A DNA stretch of 64,000 nucleotides from Membranipora membranacea (taxonomy: Eukaryota > Bryozoa > Gymnolaemata > Cheilostomatida > Membraniporidae). Below, in pieces: positions 12,972 to 24,779 of this stretch. The stretch is from the NCBI GenBank assembly GCA_914767715.1, contig OU612071.1, positions 1,860,001 through 1,924,000 on the forward strand. The letters run 5' to 3'. Within the stretch, counting starts at the first letter, position 1, and every line of letters begins with the position of its first letter. Below the pieces are notes generated by a model. The model saw nothing but the letters and a program-made list of their open reading frames with translations. It was not told the origin of the DNA and searched no databases. A program made the translations under genes and the position numbers.

Positions 12972-13636
12972 ATTTCATATTATTATGGATCTGAACAAAT
13001 CAACCAAAAACTTGTAGGACGCTACAACAAAACCAGAAAATAAAAACCGACAGAAAAAGGAAAAGAAAAAAGAAGAAGGTAAGATTGGGAAAGTGACTCT
13101 ACTTATGACTGTTTACTGCTAGATTACTCATATGAGGATTATGTTACTTGTAGAGTCAACCAAAAAGTTGGCGGCTTGTAGAGAGGACAATCCACTGATA
13201 GCTCTGTACTGACAAGATCTTGCTTGAGCAAGTCATCCATTTGAAACGGTGATTTGAGGTGAGCCTGTTCTATTGATTGTATTGAGTTTAGTTGTATCAG
13301 TTATTCTAAAACCCCTAATTTCAGATATAACAAAGTGCATGATAAAAAAATACCATTGTTTTCAAGGAAGACTGGTTGCTATCTTGCCCAATGAATGCAC
13401 CTTAAGAATACTAAATTGCATGTTCCGGGTTTAAACAGACAGCTCAACAATCAATGATTGCTTGTTACAGCTTTTGACCATTACCACTTTTCCACTGAGA
13501 ATCATAGGGACAGCACTTAATATAATGTTACTGGTCTGTTTTATCGTTTATTATGTTTGTATACATTTGGGAGCAATCATATGGTCCAAACCAGTGAGAA
13601 GAAAAGTGGAGGATATTCCGTTATCTATACTTCGAT
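11568..13636. other. Non-coding stretch with a small hairpin repeat and TA microsatellite
   Basis: No supported gene. At 12806-12828 and 12917-12937 a ~21-23 bp inverted pair ('gtagttgg...acaaaggtataa') encloses ~90 bp, MITE-like. It is followed directly by a (TA)n tract at about 12938-12967. Confidence 0.5.
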
Positions 13637-13644
13637 GTTACCAT

Positions 13645-14596
13645 TAGGGGTGGAACGGATCAGGGTTGGGCAACCTCGGATCGGATATCGGATCGGTCTA
13701 TAAATTCAACCTCGGATCGGATCCGGACCCAGATAACGCGTAAAAACGCTAAATTTATCAGTCTGAGCAGCTCTTCTTTTGCACCATAATATAATTAGGG
13801 TCATTGAATACTTGGATAAACACCGTCAACAATCTCTTCCCTGAACCATTACCCTAATTCAAATGTGCACATATCAGCTTGTATATAATTCTTTACAGGA
13901 GCAACTTATCACTCAAACAGCGCAAGGATCACACAAACAGATTATTTGAAAAGATCATTTAATGAGTTCTAAGATCTCTTGACAACGAGAATCTGTGCAT
14001 AGGCACTCAATTTGCCAGGATCACTCAAACCCCGATGTTAAAAATCACTGAGTTTGAACAAACTCCCTGCTCCTATGTCCCAACAGGGAGGTATATCCCA
14101 CCTTCCCTGGTCCCAAACTCTCTGTTGTGATTAGGGATAGGAATTGTCCTCCTACTTTGAAAAAGCAGAAGAGGATAATTACTTTGTTCATCAACCTAGA
14201 CATTTTGTTACAAGAAACATCATTGGACAAAATTTTGTCTTATGTCACAACGATCTGAGTAAAGATGCTTCTATCAAGTTCAGCAGTAAAAACACATCCA
14301 CCAAATTTAATCAGCAACAATATAGATAGCTATGAAAATGAGATAGGTATTGAATGCCTACTGATCACCACTGAGTGCATTCAGCCAAACTCAATTATCT
14401 TATCTGAACTACAAATAAATGACTATCATACTTCCTCCCTTGTCATTTTCAGTGAGATAAATGATGCTAGGTAAGTGTTGATTAAAAACGCATCATCTCG
14501 GATCAGACATTACACATATCCGACCCGGTTTGTGGTTGGATCCGAGGTCAAATATCCGAAATTGAACTCCAACCTCAAGAGGTCGTTTCACCCCTA
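13645..14596. mobile_element. hAT-like non-autonomous DNA transposon
   Basis: A 952-bp element that starts TAGGGGTGGAACGG and ends CGTTTCACCCCTA. It is flanked on both sides by the identical 8-mer GTTACCAT (13637-13644 and 14597-14604). An 8-bp target duplication with TAGGGGTG-type ends is the signature of hAT transposons. Subterminal regions are rich in the motif cggat/atccg (13670-13740 and 14493-14565), possible transposase binding sites. No transposase frame is visible; the longest frames (~60-70 residues) show no hAT dimerisation or RNase H-like motif. Movement must have depended on a transposase from elsewhere. Confidence 0.85.
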
Positions 14597-14628
14597 GTTA
14601 CCATCGGCTAGTGCCGCCCATAGTAAAC

Positions 14629-15061
14629 TGTAACAGCCATCACCTGTCATGTATCAGGTCATGACAGTGACCGTTCTGGCTGTCACTGGGAATGCCATAA
14701 TAATAAACATTTTTTATTAACTTCCAGTGGCAGAAATAATAAACTTTTAATAGACATTTATTACATTAATAATGACCAACTTATGGGCTGTGTCCTGGTG
14801 TGCAGTGTTACGCTTTGCCATCTTGATGAGTGTGAGCCGATTAATTATCACTTTGCTATTACCTAGTTTTTGCAATTTAATTGATATCATCATAATCCTA
14901 TTTTCACATCCTTTTGGTAATACTATATAAGAGATTGTTTTTACTCAGTTTAGTGTGTGTTGTTTGAGAGAGCAATAAAGATGCTGGTGTGCAATTAAAA
15001 GTCTCGTCAATTCACCCTAGTAACCGCTCAGTGTGCGGCATAGTGGTTTAGTGCCGTCACA
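14629..15061 (+). mobile_element. Probable solo LTR
   Basis: A 433-bp block beginning TGTAACAGCC and ending GTGCCGTCACA. It is flanked by AAAC on both sides (14625-14628 and 15062-15065). It holds a TATA box (TATATAAGAG, 14934) and an AATAAA signal (14974) about 40 bp apart, as in an LTR promoter plus polyadenylation region. No second copy exists in the window, so this is inferred as a solo LTR left by recombination. The 4-bp duplication is weak evidence on its own. Confidence 0.5.
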
Positions 15062-15482
15062 AAACTTGCTCACCAAATGACAGTATGGAAAGACCAAATC
15101 AGATCAAAGTCAACACATTGGCTAATGCAGTGGCGTCACTGAATTAAATTCTTCTCATAGAATGGAAATAGTATCATAGCGTTATACACAGAGACCCATC
15201 TGACTGTTATCTGATTGGCTGTCCCTAGTAGCATGAATAATTAGCCTGAGAAATTGTCTTGTGTACAAAATTGCAAACAGTAATTATACCCCTACAGTGT
15301 CAATGATTTGGGCATTTCTAGATTGCTACTAGGGACTGGCTATTTTTGCAAGCCCTTTGTTTTGCAAAAGAAAGCTAATGATGCTATTCCAGATATAGAA
15401 TTCAATGAGTGGCGTATATTAGCAATCACGGACCACGGATATCCTTGAATGAAATTCCTCACCTATACAATTACAGCCAGTC

Positions 15483-15570
15483 TGAATGGCTCAGTGTGTA
15501 GAGCGTCTGCCTATTAATCATTGTTAACTAAGAGTGTTGTGTGTTCGAATCCCAACATGGTCACACTTTT
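15483..15570 (+). repeat. tRNA-derived SINE head
   Basis: An A-box-like TGGCTCAGTGTGTAGAGC (from 15487) and a B-box GTTCGAATCCC (from 15542) are spaced as in a tRNA and followed by a T-run (15567 on) that could end RNA polymerase III transcription. The acceptor arms do not pair, so it is a SINE head rather than a functional tRNA gene. Confidence 0.55.
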
Positions 15571-18500
15571 TTCCAATTGGGTGCTTTATAACTGGAGCAT
15601 TTTTACCGTAATCTTCTACTGCCATTGAGTTGTTTCCTGAAAGTACCCAACAGCTCAGTGAGCTATTGAAATACCTCTCTGCTTGCACTATTTTGCTACC
15701 GATATGCAAAAATTTCCGTCCTCCCACACCCTCCCCGCCACGCCTACAGCGTGTGGATCGGGCTGCGCCCGATCATTATGCTCATCTCTAAAAAGTCAGT
15801 GAGTGAAATTTTTTTAGAATATACGCCCCTGGGCTAATGAAACACCAATTGACACACTCACCGAGTCCGGTTAGTACACTGGAGCAATGGCTTCAAGAAG
15901 TCCCAAGCTGATAAGCTGGAGGGTGTGTCCTTTTCTGTTCCATAAGTAGGAGTAGGATATCAATCTGAGGTTAAGCCTCTGATAATGTTAATTAGTGCAC
16001 AGTACTATTTCCATCGAGTATTACGGAGATGTAGACGAAAAGTCTCTTAGTTATATTTCAGCACCCTGAGCTAAGTATGCAGCCTTTAACTCACAGCTGC
16101 AGTGAGTGTCAGCTGAATAATGAACGCATTTGGACATGACTAATACTAAGTACACACAAAATCGTATGACATGTACACAAATAGAGTTTGTTTATTCGTT
16201 GCTAAGCATCAATACAAAAATTTATGCAGTTCTAAATGGGCATTAAAAACGTAGTTGTTGTATGAATGGCAGCATTGTTGTTAAATACAATACAGCAGTG
16301 TTATACAGCTAATATCTTTAAAAATCCTTTGTCTGATCAGACTAAGTTCCTAAACTATGTCTTAGTATGCAACATCGGCTGCACCAACAAACCCTCTACT
16401 ATGAATGTTTCATAAAACTGGCTATTGGCCACATAGACCTGGACTTTTTCTGTAATTATATTTACATAGTACACGGGTTAGCCTTGCTGAATTATGATCA
16501 CACTGTTATTTATCCTTTGCATAGCCCATTCAAAGTGTATACAGGTGTTCTAGGTAGATTGAGTTTGTTTGGCCTAAATTGAACAAACCTTTGACATGTT
16601 TGTGCGCTCAGACAATTCAGTGATATGATTAGTTCTTAATATTTGAATAAGAAAAACGATTCCATTTCCAAACCATCAGGGCGAAAAATACAAAACAAAA
16701 AAAGTACCTTGAGATAAGGTTGTGATTCCTTGATGTAATTAATGTAAATTGGTTATGGCTTTAGGAAGAAGTTATCCCACTTCATTATCAGGACAGACAA
16801 CTACCCAAGATATACACAGCCCTGTAAATCTTTTGTTTCAGCAGAAAGAATTTTCCTGAATTCAGCTGAATGTTAACTCATTTCAAGCACTTTAGTCCCA
16901 TCCTAGGAAAGTGATCAATTTGACACAAACAGGATAATCAGTACTTAATTTGTGTCAGACTATCATGCGGTTATTTTTATTCAGCTTAAGCATGTGTAGA
17001 ATACAGAATATGTTATTGATAATATGAAATGAACTATAGTAAGTTCTAGTAAGGTATAAAATAGAGGATGACATTAATTTACATGATAACAAGAGATGAA
17101 ATACACATTCACAAACCAGTACTCCCTCGCTGCAGCTATTATATATCTTTATTACCACTCGTTTATGAGAAAATCTTGAAGGCCTACTATTCATATAACG
17201 ATCGGCAGTGAAGGACAATTTTTCTCTGGTAGTAGTTTGTTAGTGCTGAAGATCTGTGTATGAGGTGTGAAGACATTTAGTCCAGTTTTCTAGTCATCAT
17301 CTGAAAAAGCACAGGCTGTGATTAACGAATGTAAAAATGAGTATCTTGAGGTGGCTAGCTGTGATGATGCAGCTTAGTGACTTATGATTATATGCGTTTT
17401 TGTCATTATCAGACATAACACAAACTTGTCTCAGACAAACAAAAGATACTGATATACCACCTAAAATATTAATATTATTACATTTTTTTTATCCTCGTAC
17501 ATAAAGAATGTTATACAAATGTCACTTCATCACCTCTGCCTTAAAATTTACCGGTTTAGTATTTTAGTTCTTATATTTTCTCCGACTAGCAATGCTTTGA
17601 AGTACATGATGAGCAGTTTATTTACTAGAGCGGCACATCATTCATCGATAAAAAAAAACTACTGAACATAAGATTGTAACAAATAGTCATCAAATAACAA
17701 ATTCTCAATATCCCTTGGCTGGGTATATTACTTTACTTACTTTTTGCCCGTTGACATATATAATCCAGTAGTGTTTCATGATGGCCAACAGTAACTGAAC
17801 TTCCTCTCGAGACAAACAAGTACTCCGTCCAAAAGAATGCAGAACCACAAAGAGGTCTAACAGCATTTTTTACTATTTAATGACCTATCATGAAAGATCC
17901 TTGTGTATCGTACTTAACCGTACCTAACTGCAGTATATCCTTTTAGTTATGTATTTTTATTTTTACGCTCCCAGTTTTTTAACCCACTGTCGGGAAAATC
18001 TATCTTGTCAGGATAGCCAGCATGGGCTTGGCTTAATAAGTCCCGATATCCAACTTGTTCCGATGAACGCGTAACGCCTGACGGCAACCTGCCAGTCGAA
18101 AAGTCTGTTTAAATCAAGGCTACCAGCCAGACATAAAAATGTGTTGTTTATCAACTATACTATGATTTTATTGTGTACTAACTATCTAACTAAAACTAAC
18201 AGAGTTACAAAGATTTAATGTATTAATCAGTAAAAATAATCAGTGCGTTTAGTCTCGTCGGCTAGCAAACACGAAGTGCCGATGAGCAGGCTAAAGTAAC
18301 ACTTGTGAAAGCAATGATTCATAGGAAGTTAAATACAGTCAAGGCATTAATTGTTATCGACAAATGATTATTATAAAAGACAAGACATAAGAATTTGAAT
18401 GCATGAATAATAACCTCAGTGTATAATATATAAAGCAGTCAAAGACTGAAATTCCCCACACCACACTTACATTCATTCGATATCATCTTGTATACATGCA

Positions 18501-19125
18501 TATTGAGTATGGCAGAATGTGATACAATACAATTACAATTACATTAATACAATTAGAACTTTCTGTATTTGTTCCTGCGTCATTGTTAGAATAATGTTGA
18601 CTTATATAATCCCGTAGTGTTTCATGATGGCCAACTTTCTGTGCATTGTTAGAATAGGATGAAGTTTTCTACACATGATCTCCCTCAAGTGGTGAAATGT
18701 CGGTGAACTGTCTGCAAACAGAAAGTGGTTTTATGTTGTAAAATTTATCACAGGGTAGAGAGAAGTCAAACATCTTCTGTGAGGCTTTAAAAAAATATAT
18801 ACCATACCATGCATTAACTGTTATTCTTTTGGTGTATATGCATAGTAAAACCTTATACAGGGCACTTGAACACTTTCAATGACAATTCATGAAAAATAAT
18901 TATTCAAATCATAGACTAGATGGAGCTTACCATTATATGATAAGCCATTGCTTTGCTTATAATTTCAAAGGCACTAATTGTGAATGCTTTAGGAATTCTC
19001 TCTCATTGTCTTGAAATAATGCCGTACAGGATGTATATAAATTCACATTTTTACCGAAAACTTAGTTTAATTTTTTTTTAATTTATAAACTAGCTTGTGA
19101 GAGAATATATTTTTGTCACTGAGAT
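15571..19125. other. Non-coding stretch with diverged repeats
   Basis: No supported gene. The segment 15850-16600 is a diverged copy of 34190-35010 (shared blocks: 'tccataag' with 'ctgaggtta', 'tgttgctaagc', 'ctgttatttatc'). A ~40-bp direct repeat containing 'gtgtttcatgatggccaac' occurs near 17755-17795 and 18600-18640. The part next to 19125 lies downstream of the minus-strand gene and may include its 3' UTR; no clear AATAAA was assigned. Confidence 0.45.
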
Positions 19126-22100
19126 TCATGACATCTCCTCATGATTAGATGCTACCCACCCACCTTTACTGTAGTGCTGACTGATATAGTTAGCTAACCT
19201 CCTCTTCTCCTCACTAAGTCGTTCATCCATCTTTGTTGCTTTTTCCTCTAGAGCTTTGGCTGGTTCATCTTGTCCAAGAGCTCTCAGAACCTTTCCTCTT
19301 TCTGTCACAAGAGTAGAAAATTCCTCATTACATGGCGCGTCTCCGTAAGCCTCCTCCATATAACCTTGTGCTTCTCCAAGTGAATGGCCTGACTCGGTAA
19401 AGTCTCCATTCTCTTTCTGTACTCCAGCTATAGCCACAAGAACTCGGGCAGCATTCAGATTTGAATGATTCTTACGATACACATCCAATGAAGCTGAATA
19501 ATGCTTAGTTGCTATCCCCGTGTCCTCACCGCTGCAGTTAGCCAGATCACCTCGTGTCTTCTCTAGTCTCCCGTAATCGATGTGATTCGGCTGATTTGGA
19601 TGAGCTTCGTCAAGCGTCCTCTTGGCTGCAAGATACCACTGATCATTACCTTCTGGTTCTCTAACATCCTCTGATGTCTCAACCTCACAGTCTAACATGA
19701 TATTGTCTAACAGTTTATCCTCTGGTAGCTGCTCTGGGTCAGGTTCTGGCTGGCTGCTGACACACAGCTCCCCTCGAGTCAGCACGATCTCACACATGAG
19801 ATCCCTCACTCGCCCATCAGCTGGTAAAAGCCTCGTGCTGATGTTAGAAGCTGTGTCGAGAAATTTCTTATGTTTGAATATTCTTCCAAGATCGGTGAGG
19901 ATTGCAACTTTTGTTTCGCCGTCAACATCTTTTTCGATAACAATTTTCAGGCCTAATGATCGCGACTTGGTGAAGTAGAGCTTGGAAATATCTTTCCAGC
20001 CACAAAGATCGAGAATTCCCCCAATAATAAAGACGCAGTGTGCCATTTCTCTAGTAGGATTGTTTATATAGTCAAGTCTGTCTTCAAAACTCATCTCATC
20101 AAATCCTGCAATCAAACTGTCATCTTTGCTCTTCCCATCTGATGCTGTATAAATGATGAACTCCTTCAACACTTTGAACAGCATCTGTAGAGGTGCCAAT
20201 CTGTTCGGATACAGCAGCATAAGCAGTTTGGCCGATTCAAACTGAATGAGAGCTCGTTCTGTCTTCTCTTCTGGTGGCTCATTGCCAGTCAGACTGTTCT
20301 CTGCTAACTCATACATTCCCATTGCCTCACTCAGATTCCCCATCCCTTCATTACACTTTCCCATACCTCTGTAGACGTCAGTTAGTTTTACCTCATGCTT
20401 CTTCATCTTCAGTTTGTCATCACGTACTTGTTGATACAGCTCCAGGGCCTGTTTGTAGTTCTTTAACTTGAGATGAGAATGTGCCAGAATGCAGCAAATG
20501 TTAGGATCATCAGCAGATGAATCGGCTTGAACGACTTTGTCCCATTGGCCGGAATAGAAGTGTGCACGAGAAGAGCTATCAGGATTTTTATTGACATCCG
20601 TCTGAGTGATTTGCTTTATATCTTCTGCTGTTGAGAGGTTGCTCAGAGAAGAACAATGGGACTGCATATCTAGGATACTTTCGCTAAGGATCTGAAATTC
20701 CTCTGTGGCCATTCTCCAGAGTTTACTACCAACAAACCCAAGTTTCTCCCCTCCATCCCTGAATGTAACAACATCTGTCCCTGTTTCTGTCTCCTCGGAG
20801 TCATATGTGGAGAACCGATCATGCTTAGAATCCATGAATATGTAGCATCTCAGACGTGAGTATGAGGCATGGGCAAGGAGAAACTGAAGGGAGTTGTTGA
20901 AAGACTTTTCATGCTCTGAATGTAGTTTTTTCCAGCTTTCCAAGGTCTGCCAGGAGTCACATTCAGATGAACATTTGATGATTGCGGTGTCTAGAAGGAC
21001 AAGTGAGGGGAATCTATAAAGTAAAGTTTTCGCATTCAATGTGAAACCTGCTGAATACTCATTGAATTCAGGCCGAAATTTGTAACGCTCAATGTCACTG
21101 AGCAGCATTTTTAGACTCACACTCAGTCTTTCAGAGTTTATTTTCTTGATTTTCTCTTTCTCTGCCTCAAAAACTGAGAGCAAATCTTCTTTTTTGTTGT
21201 GGGCGTATAGTAGAGTTGTGAATTTTAGCATAGCAGAAATATCCCCTTTTATTGCTTCTGTGGGATGAGGACCTTCGAATGTAGCCTTGTATACTTTAAT
21301 CAGTTCACCAGGAGTGGAAAGGAACTGATTGGGATGGTCATAATTCCCTGTTGGGACATTACCAGATGATTTTGTTATCCCATCGATTTGGTAGCCATGA
21401 TCTCTCCCATCCACATACCATCCTGACAGTTCCTCAATGTCCAGTGAGCTCAGTTTTGTTTCCCTGAGGGTGCTTATGTAGAAATATGTCAGGACCGCCA
21501 GCCGCTCAAAATATTCAGTGTGACCGGACTCCTCGACCAGAAATAGATATTCTATATCAGAGTAAGGTGTCGCCTCACCTCTACCTAATGAGCCTATCCC
21601 AACCACAGAAAATGTACATGGAGGCTGACTCCTAATACTGTCTAGAGAATTCTCAACTACTAGAGCAGCAAATTCCTTCATCATCTTATTAGAATCTTCA
21701 ACGGTTTGTTGCATTTGTTTGGTGTTCCATTTGAGTTTGGGTTGATCACTCCTGATCTTGCTATCTAGCTTTTCGATCTGAGGTTTTAGTTCAGTCCTAA
21801 TCGAGCGTAGCCTATCATGGAGCCGACCAACATTCTTATAAAAAGTCTCGATACTGATGTTACAGTCTGAGTCAAGATACATCCGGAGCACATTCCAGGC
21901 TCTCTGGCTCCATGAATCATCAGGTGATGAACTGAATGTCACTGCAGCTGAGTTGTATAGAGTGAAAGCCTGTAACAATCAAATCATAGTCTCACATTAT
22001 ATCTAACTGTGTAATCAGAGTGACTAAATTATTATTCAGAAACTTAGGAAGATATGTTTAGGATATCATGAGTATGATGCATTTATGAAAACTGTTATCA

Positions 22101-24622
22101 ACTACCTATTAAGGGTTAACATAAGTGCAGTGATTCCTTAGTATTTGATCATCGTTCCTGAATTTGGTACCTATAGCCTACAGGATATTCATTTATTTTG
22201 AATAAACTGCTCACCTTGAGAGCATCTTGCCATTGTCGATGAATTACAAATTTGATCTCATAGAACTCAGCTAGAGCATTTAGATGTGGCTTCTGTGACT
22301 CGAGATCTTTAATGCCTCTCTGCATGTAAGATTTCTGAAATGACTTCTTTATCTTATCGCTCATCTTTAAATATTAGAGGTTAGAAATTTACTTTCAAAC
22401 AATTACTGTTAGCTGTTAACTTTTAGAAAAGTGCAATAAATATAAATGTACATATTGATGATTACCATTCTGTCATTGCATTGTGGAGAAGGGGAGGGAT
22501 GAGGGGAAGAATCATGCTTACCGCTCTCATCAGAGGTGGTGATAGGTTCGCTACAAGAGCCTCTACTGCTGCTTTCTGTTTTATGCAATGATAAGCTGTC
22601 ATACTTCTATTACATCTTGCAGAGATGAGTTGCAGCTGCTGTTCTGGTGTTAGATTATCTAATAAAGCCTTCACTGTGTCTGTGTGACCTCCGAGTGATG
22701 CCCAGTGTAAAACTGGCATACCAACACTATCCTCTATAATAGACATGAGCTGCAGATGCTGTTTTGGTGTAAAATTATCTAATAGAGCCTTCACTGTCTC
22801 GGTGTGACCTTCCTGTGATGCCCAGTGTAAAGCTTTCCTACCAGCGTTATCCTCTATAGATATGAGTTGAAGCCGCTGATCTGGTGTTAGATTATCTAAT
22901 AGAGCCTTCACTGTGTCTGTGTGACCTTCCCGTGAAGCCCTGTATAAAGTTGTCCCACCGTCCTTTCCCTTTATAGAGAGGAGCTGTAGCTGCTGTTCTG
23001 GTGTTAGATAATCTAATAAAGCCTTCAATGTGTCTGTGTGACCTCGAAGTGTTGCCTTGTATAAAGCTGTCCCACCGTCCTTTCCCTTTATAGAGATGAG
23101 CTGTAGCTGCTGTTCTGGTGTTAGATAATCTAATAAAGCCTTCATTGTCTCTGTGTTACCTACAAGTGCTGCCCGGTGTAAAGCTGTACTACCATCGAAA
23201 TTATCCTCTACAAAATATGAGTTGAAGCTGCTGATCTGGTGTAAGTTTATCTAATAGAGCCTTCACTGTGTCTGTGTGACCTTCCCGTGATGCCCTGTAT
23301 AAAGCTGTCTCACCATTCAGATTCCTTATGGAGATGAGCTGCAGCTGCTGTTTTGGTATTAGATTCTGTAATAAAGCCTTCACTGTCTCTGTGTTACCTA
23401 CAAGTGCTGCCCGGTGTAAAGCTGTACTACCATCGAAATTATCCTCTACAAATATGAGTTGAAGCTGCTGATCTGGTGTAAGTTTATCTAATAGAGCCTT
23501 CACTGTCTCTGTGTGACCTTCCCGTGAAGCCCTGTATAAAGTTGTCCCACCGTCCTTTCCCTTTATAGAGAGGAGCTGTAGCTGCTGTTCTGGTGTTAGA
23601 TAATCTAATAAAGCCTTCATTGTCTCTGTGTTACCTACAAGTGCTGCCCGGTGTAAAGCTGTACTACCATCGAAATTATCCTCTACAAATATGAGTTGAA
23701 GCTGCTGATCTGGTGTAAGTTTATCTAATAGAGCCTTCACTGTCTCTGTGTGACCTTCCCGTGATGCCCTGTATAAAGCTGTCTCACCATTCAGATTCCT
23801 TATGGAGATGAGCTGCAGCTGCTGTTTTGGTATTAGATTCTGTAATAAAGCCTTCACTGTCTCTGTGTTACCTACAAGTGCTGCCCGGTGTAAAGCTGTA
23901 CTACCATCGAAATTATCCTCTACAAATATGAGTTGAAGCTGCTGATCTGGTGTTAGATTATCTAATAGAGCCTTCAATGTGTCTGTGTGACCTTCCCGTG
24001 AAGCCCTGTATAAAGTTGTCCCACCGTCCTTTCCCTTTATAGAGATGAGCTGCAGCTGCTGTTCTGGTGTTAGATTATCTAATAGAGCCTTCAATGTGTC
24101 TGTGTGACCTTCCCGTGAAGCCCTGTATAAAGTTGTCCCACCGTCCTTTCCCTTTATAGAGAGGAGCTGTAGCTGCTGTTCTGGTGTTAGATTATCTAAT
24201 AAAGCCTTCAATGTGTCTGTGTGACCTCGAAGTGTTGCCCTGTATAAAGCTGTCCTACCACCGTTATCCTCTATAGATATAAGTTGAAGCCGCTGATCTG
24301 GTGTAAGTTTATTTAATAGAGCCTTCACTGTGTCTATGTGACCTACCCATGATGCCCTGTATAAAGCTGTCTCACCGTCCTTTCCCTTTATAGAGATGAG
24401 CTGTAGCTGCTGTTCTGGTGTTAGATCATCTAATAAAGCCTTCACTGTGTCTGTGTGACCTCGGAGTGATGCCCTGTAACAAGCTGTCCTACCACCCCTA
24501 TCTTCTATAGAGATGAGCTGCAGTTGCTGATCTGGTGTTAGATTATCTAATAGAGCCTTCACTGTGCCTGTGTGACCTCCCTGAGATGCTCTCAATAAAG
24601 AGTCTGAAATCCGCAGGTCCAT
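19126..24622 (-). CDS. Ankyrin-repeat / nucleotidyltransferase / TPR protein (frameshifted)
   Basis: Three exons on the minus strand: 24622-22522 (donor GTAAGC), 22364-22215 (acceptor AAAG; donor GTGAGC) and 21969-19126 (acceptor TTGTTACAG). All junctions are phase 0, giving ~1,697 residues once one extra base is discounted. The first ~700 residues are about 17-18 ankyrin repeats of 39 residues (TALYRASxxGHTDTVKALLDNLTPxQQLQLISI). Exon 3 then has a DUF294/GlnD-type nucleotidyltransferase motif, GSLGRGEATPYSDIEY (Gly-Ser, then Asp-x-Glu), near residue 875 of the whole protein. The C-terminal half is TPR-like helices (LKNYKQALELYQQV; near 460-580 and 800-920 of exon 3). No signal peptide or membrane segment. 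Substrate unknown; a role in signalling or immune sensing is only inference from the architecture. An extra A in the run at 23212-23215 breaks the ankyrin frame, so this is either a pseudogene or a sequencing error. The start ATG at 24622 is the first in frame; an earlier exon cannot be excluded. Confidence 0.85.
22522..24622 (-). repeat. Tandem ankyrin-coding repeat array with 237-bp higher-order units
   Basis: Exon 1 is built from 117-120 bp units, and some form two-repeat blocks. The anchor 'accatcgaaattatcctc' recurs at about 23191, 23429, 23666 and 23903, a spacing of 238, 237 and 237 bp. Neighbouring blocks are almost identical at the DNA level, which indicates recent unequal exchange or gene conversion. 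The 238-bp spacing marks the single-base insertion. Confidence 0.85.
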
Positions 24623-24779
24623 TGCTTTGCCGAGTACGGTGGATGATTATTGGGTGTATCTGAATAATAATGACAATGGTGGAAATGAGTAATAACAAAA
24701 TGTATCAGTGCTGTGTTGTGGAGCACCCGATTTCTTTAGAGTTCACAGCAAATTAAACTGATCAGTGGCTAGGTCTGGC

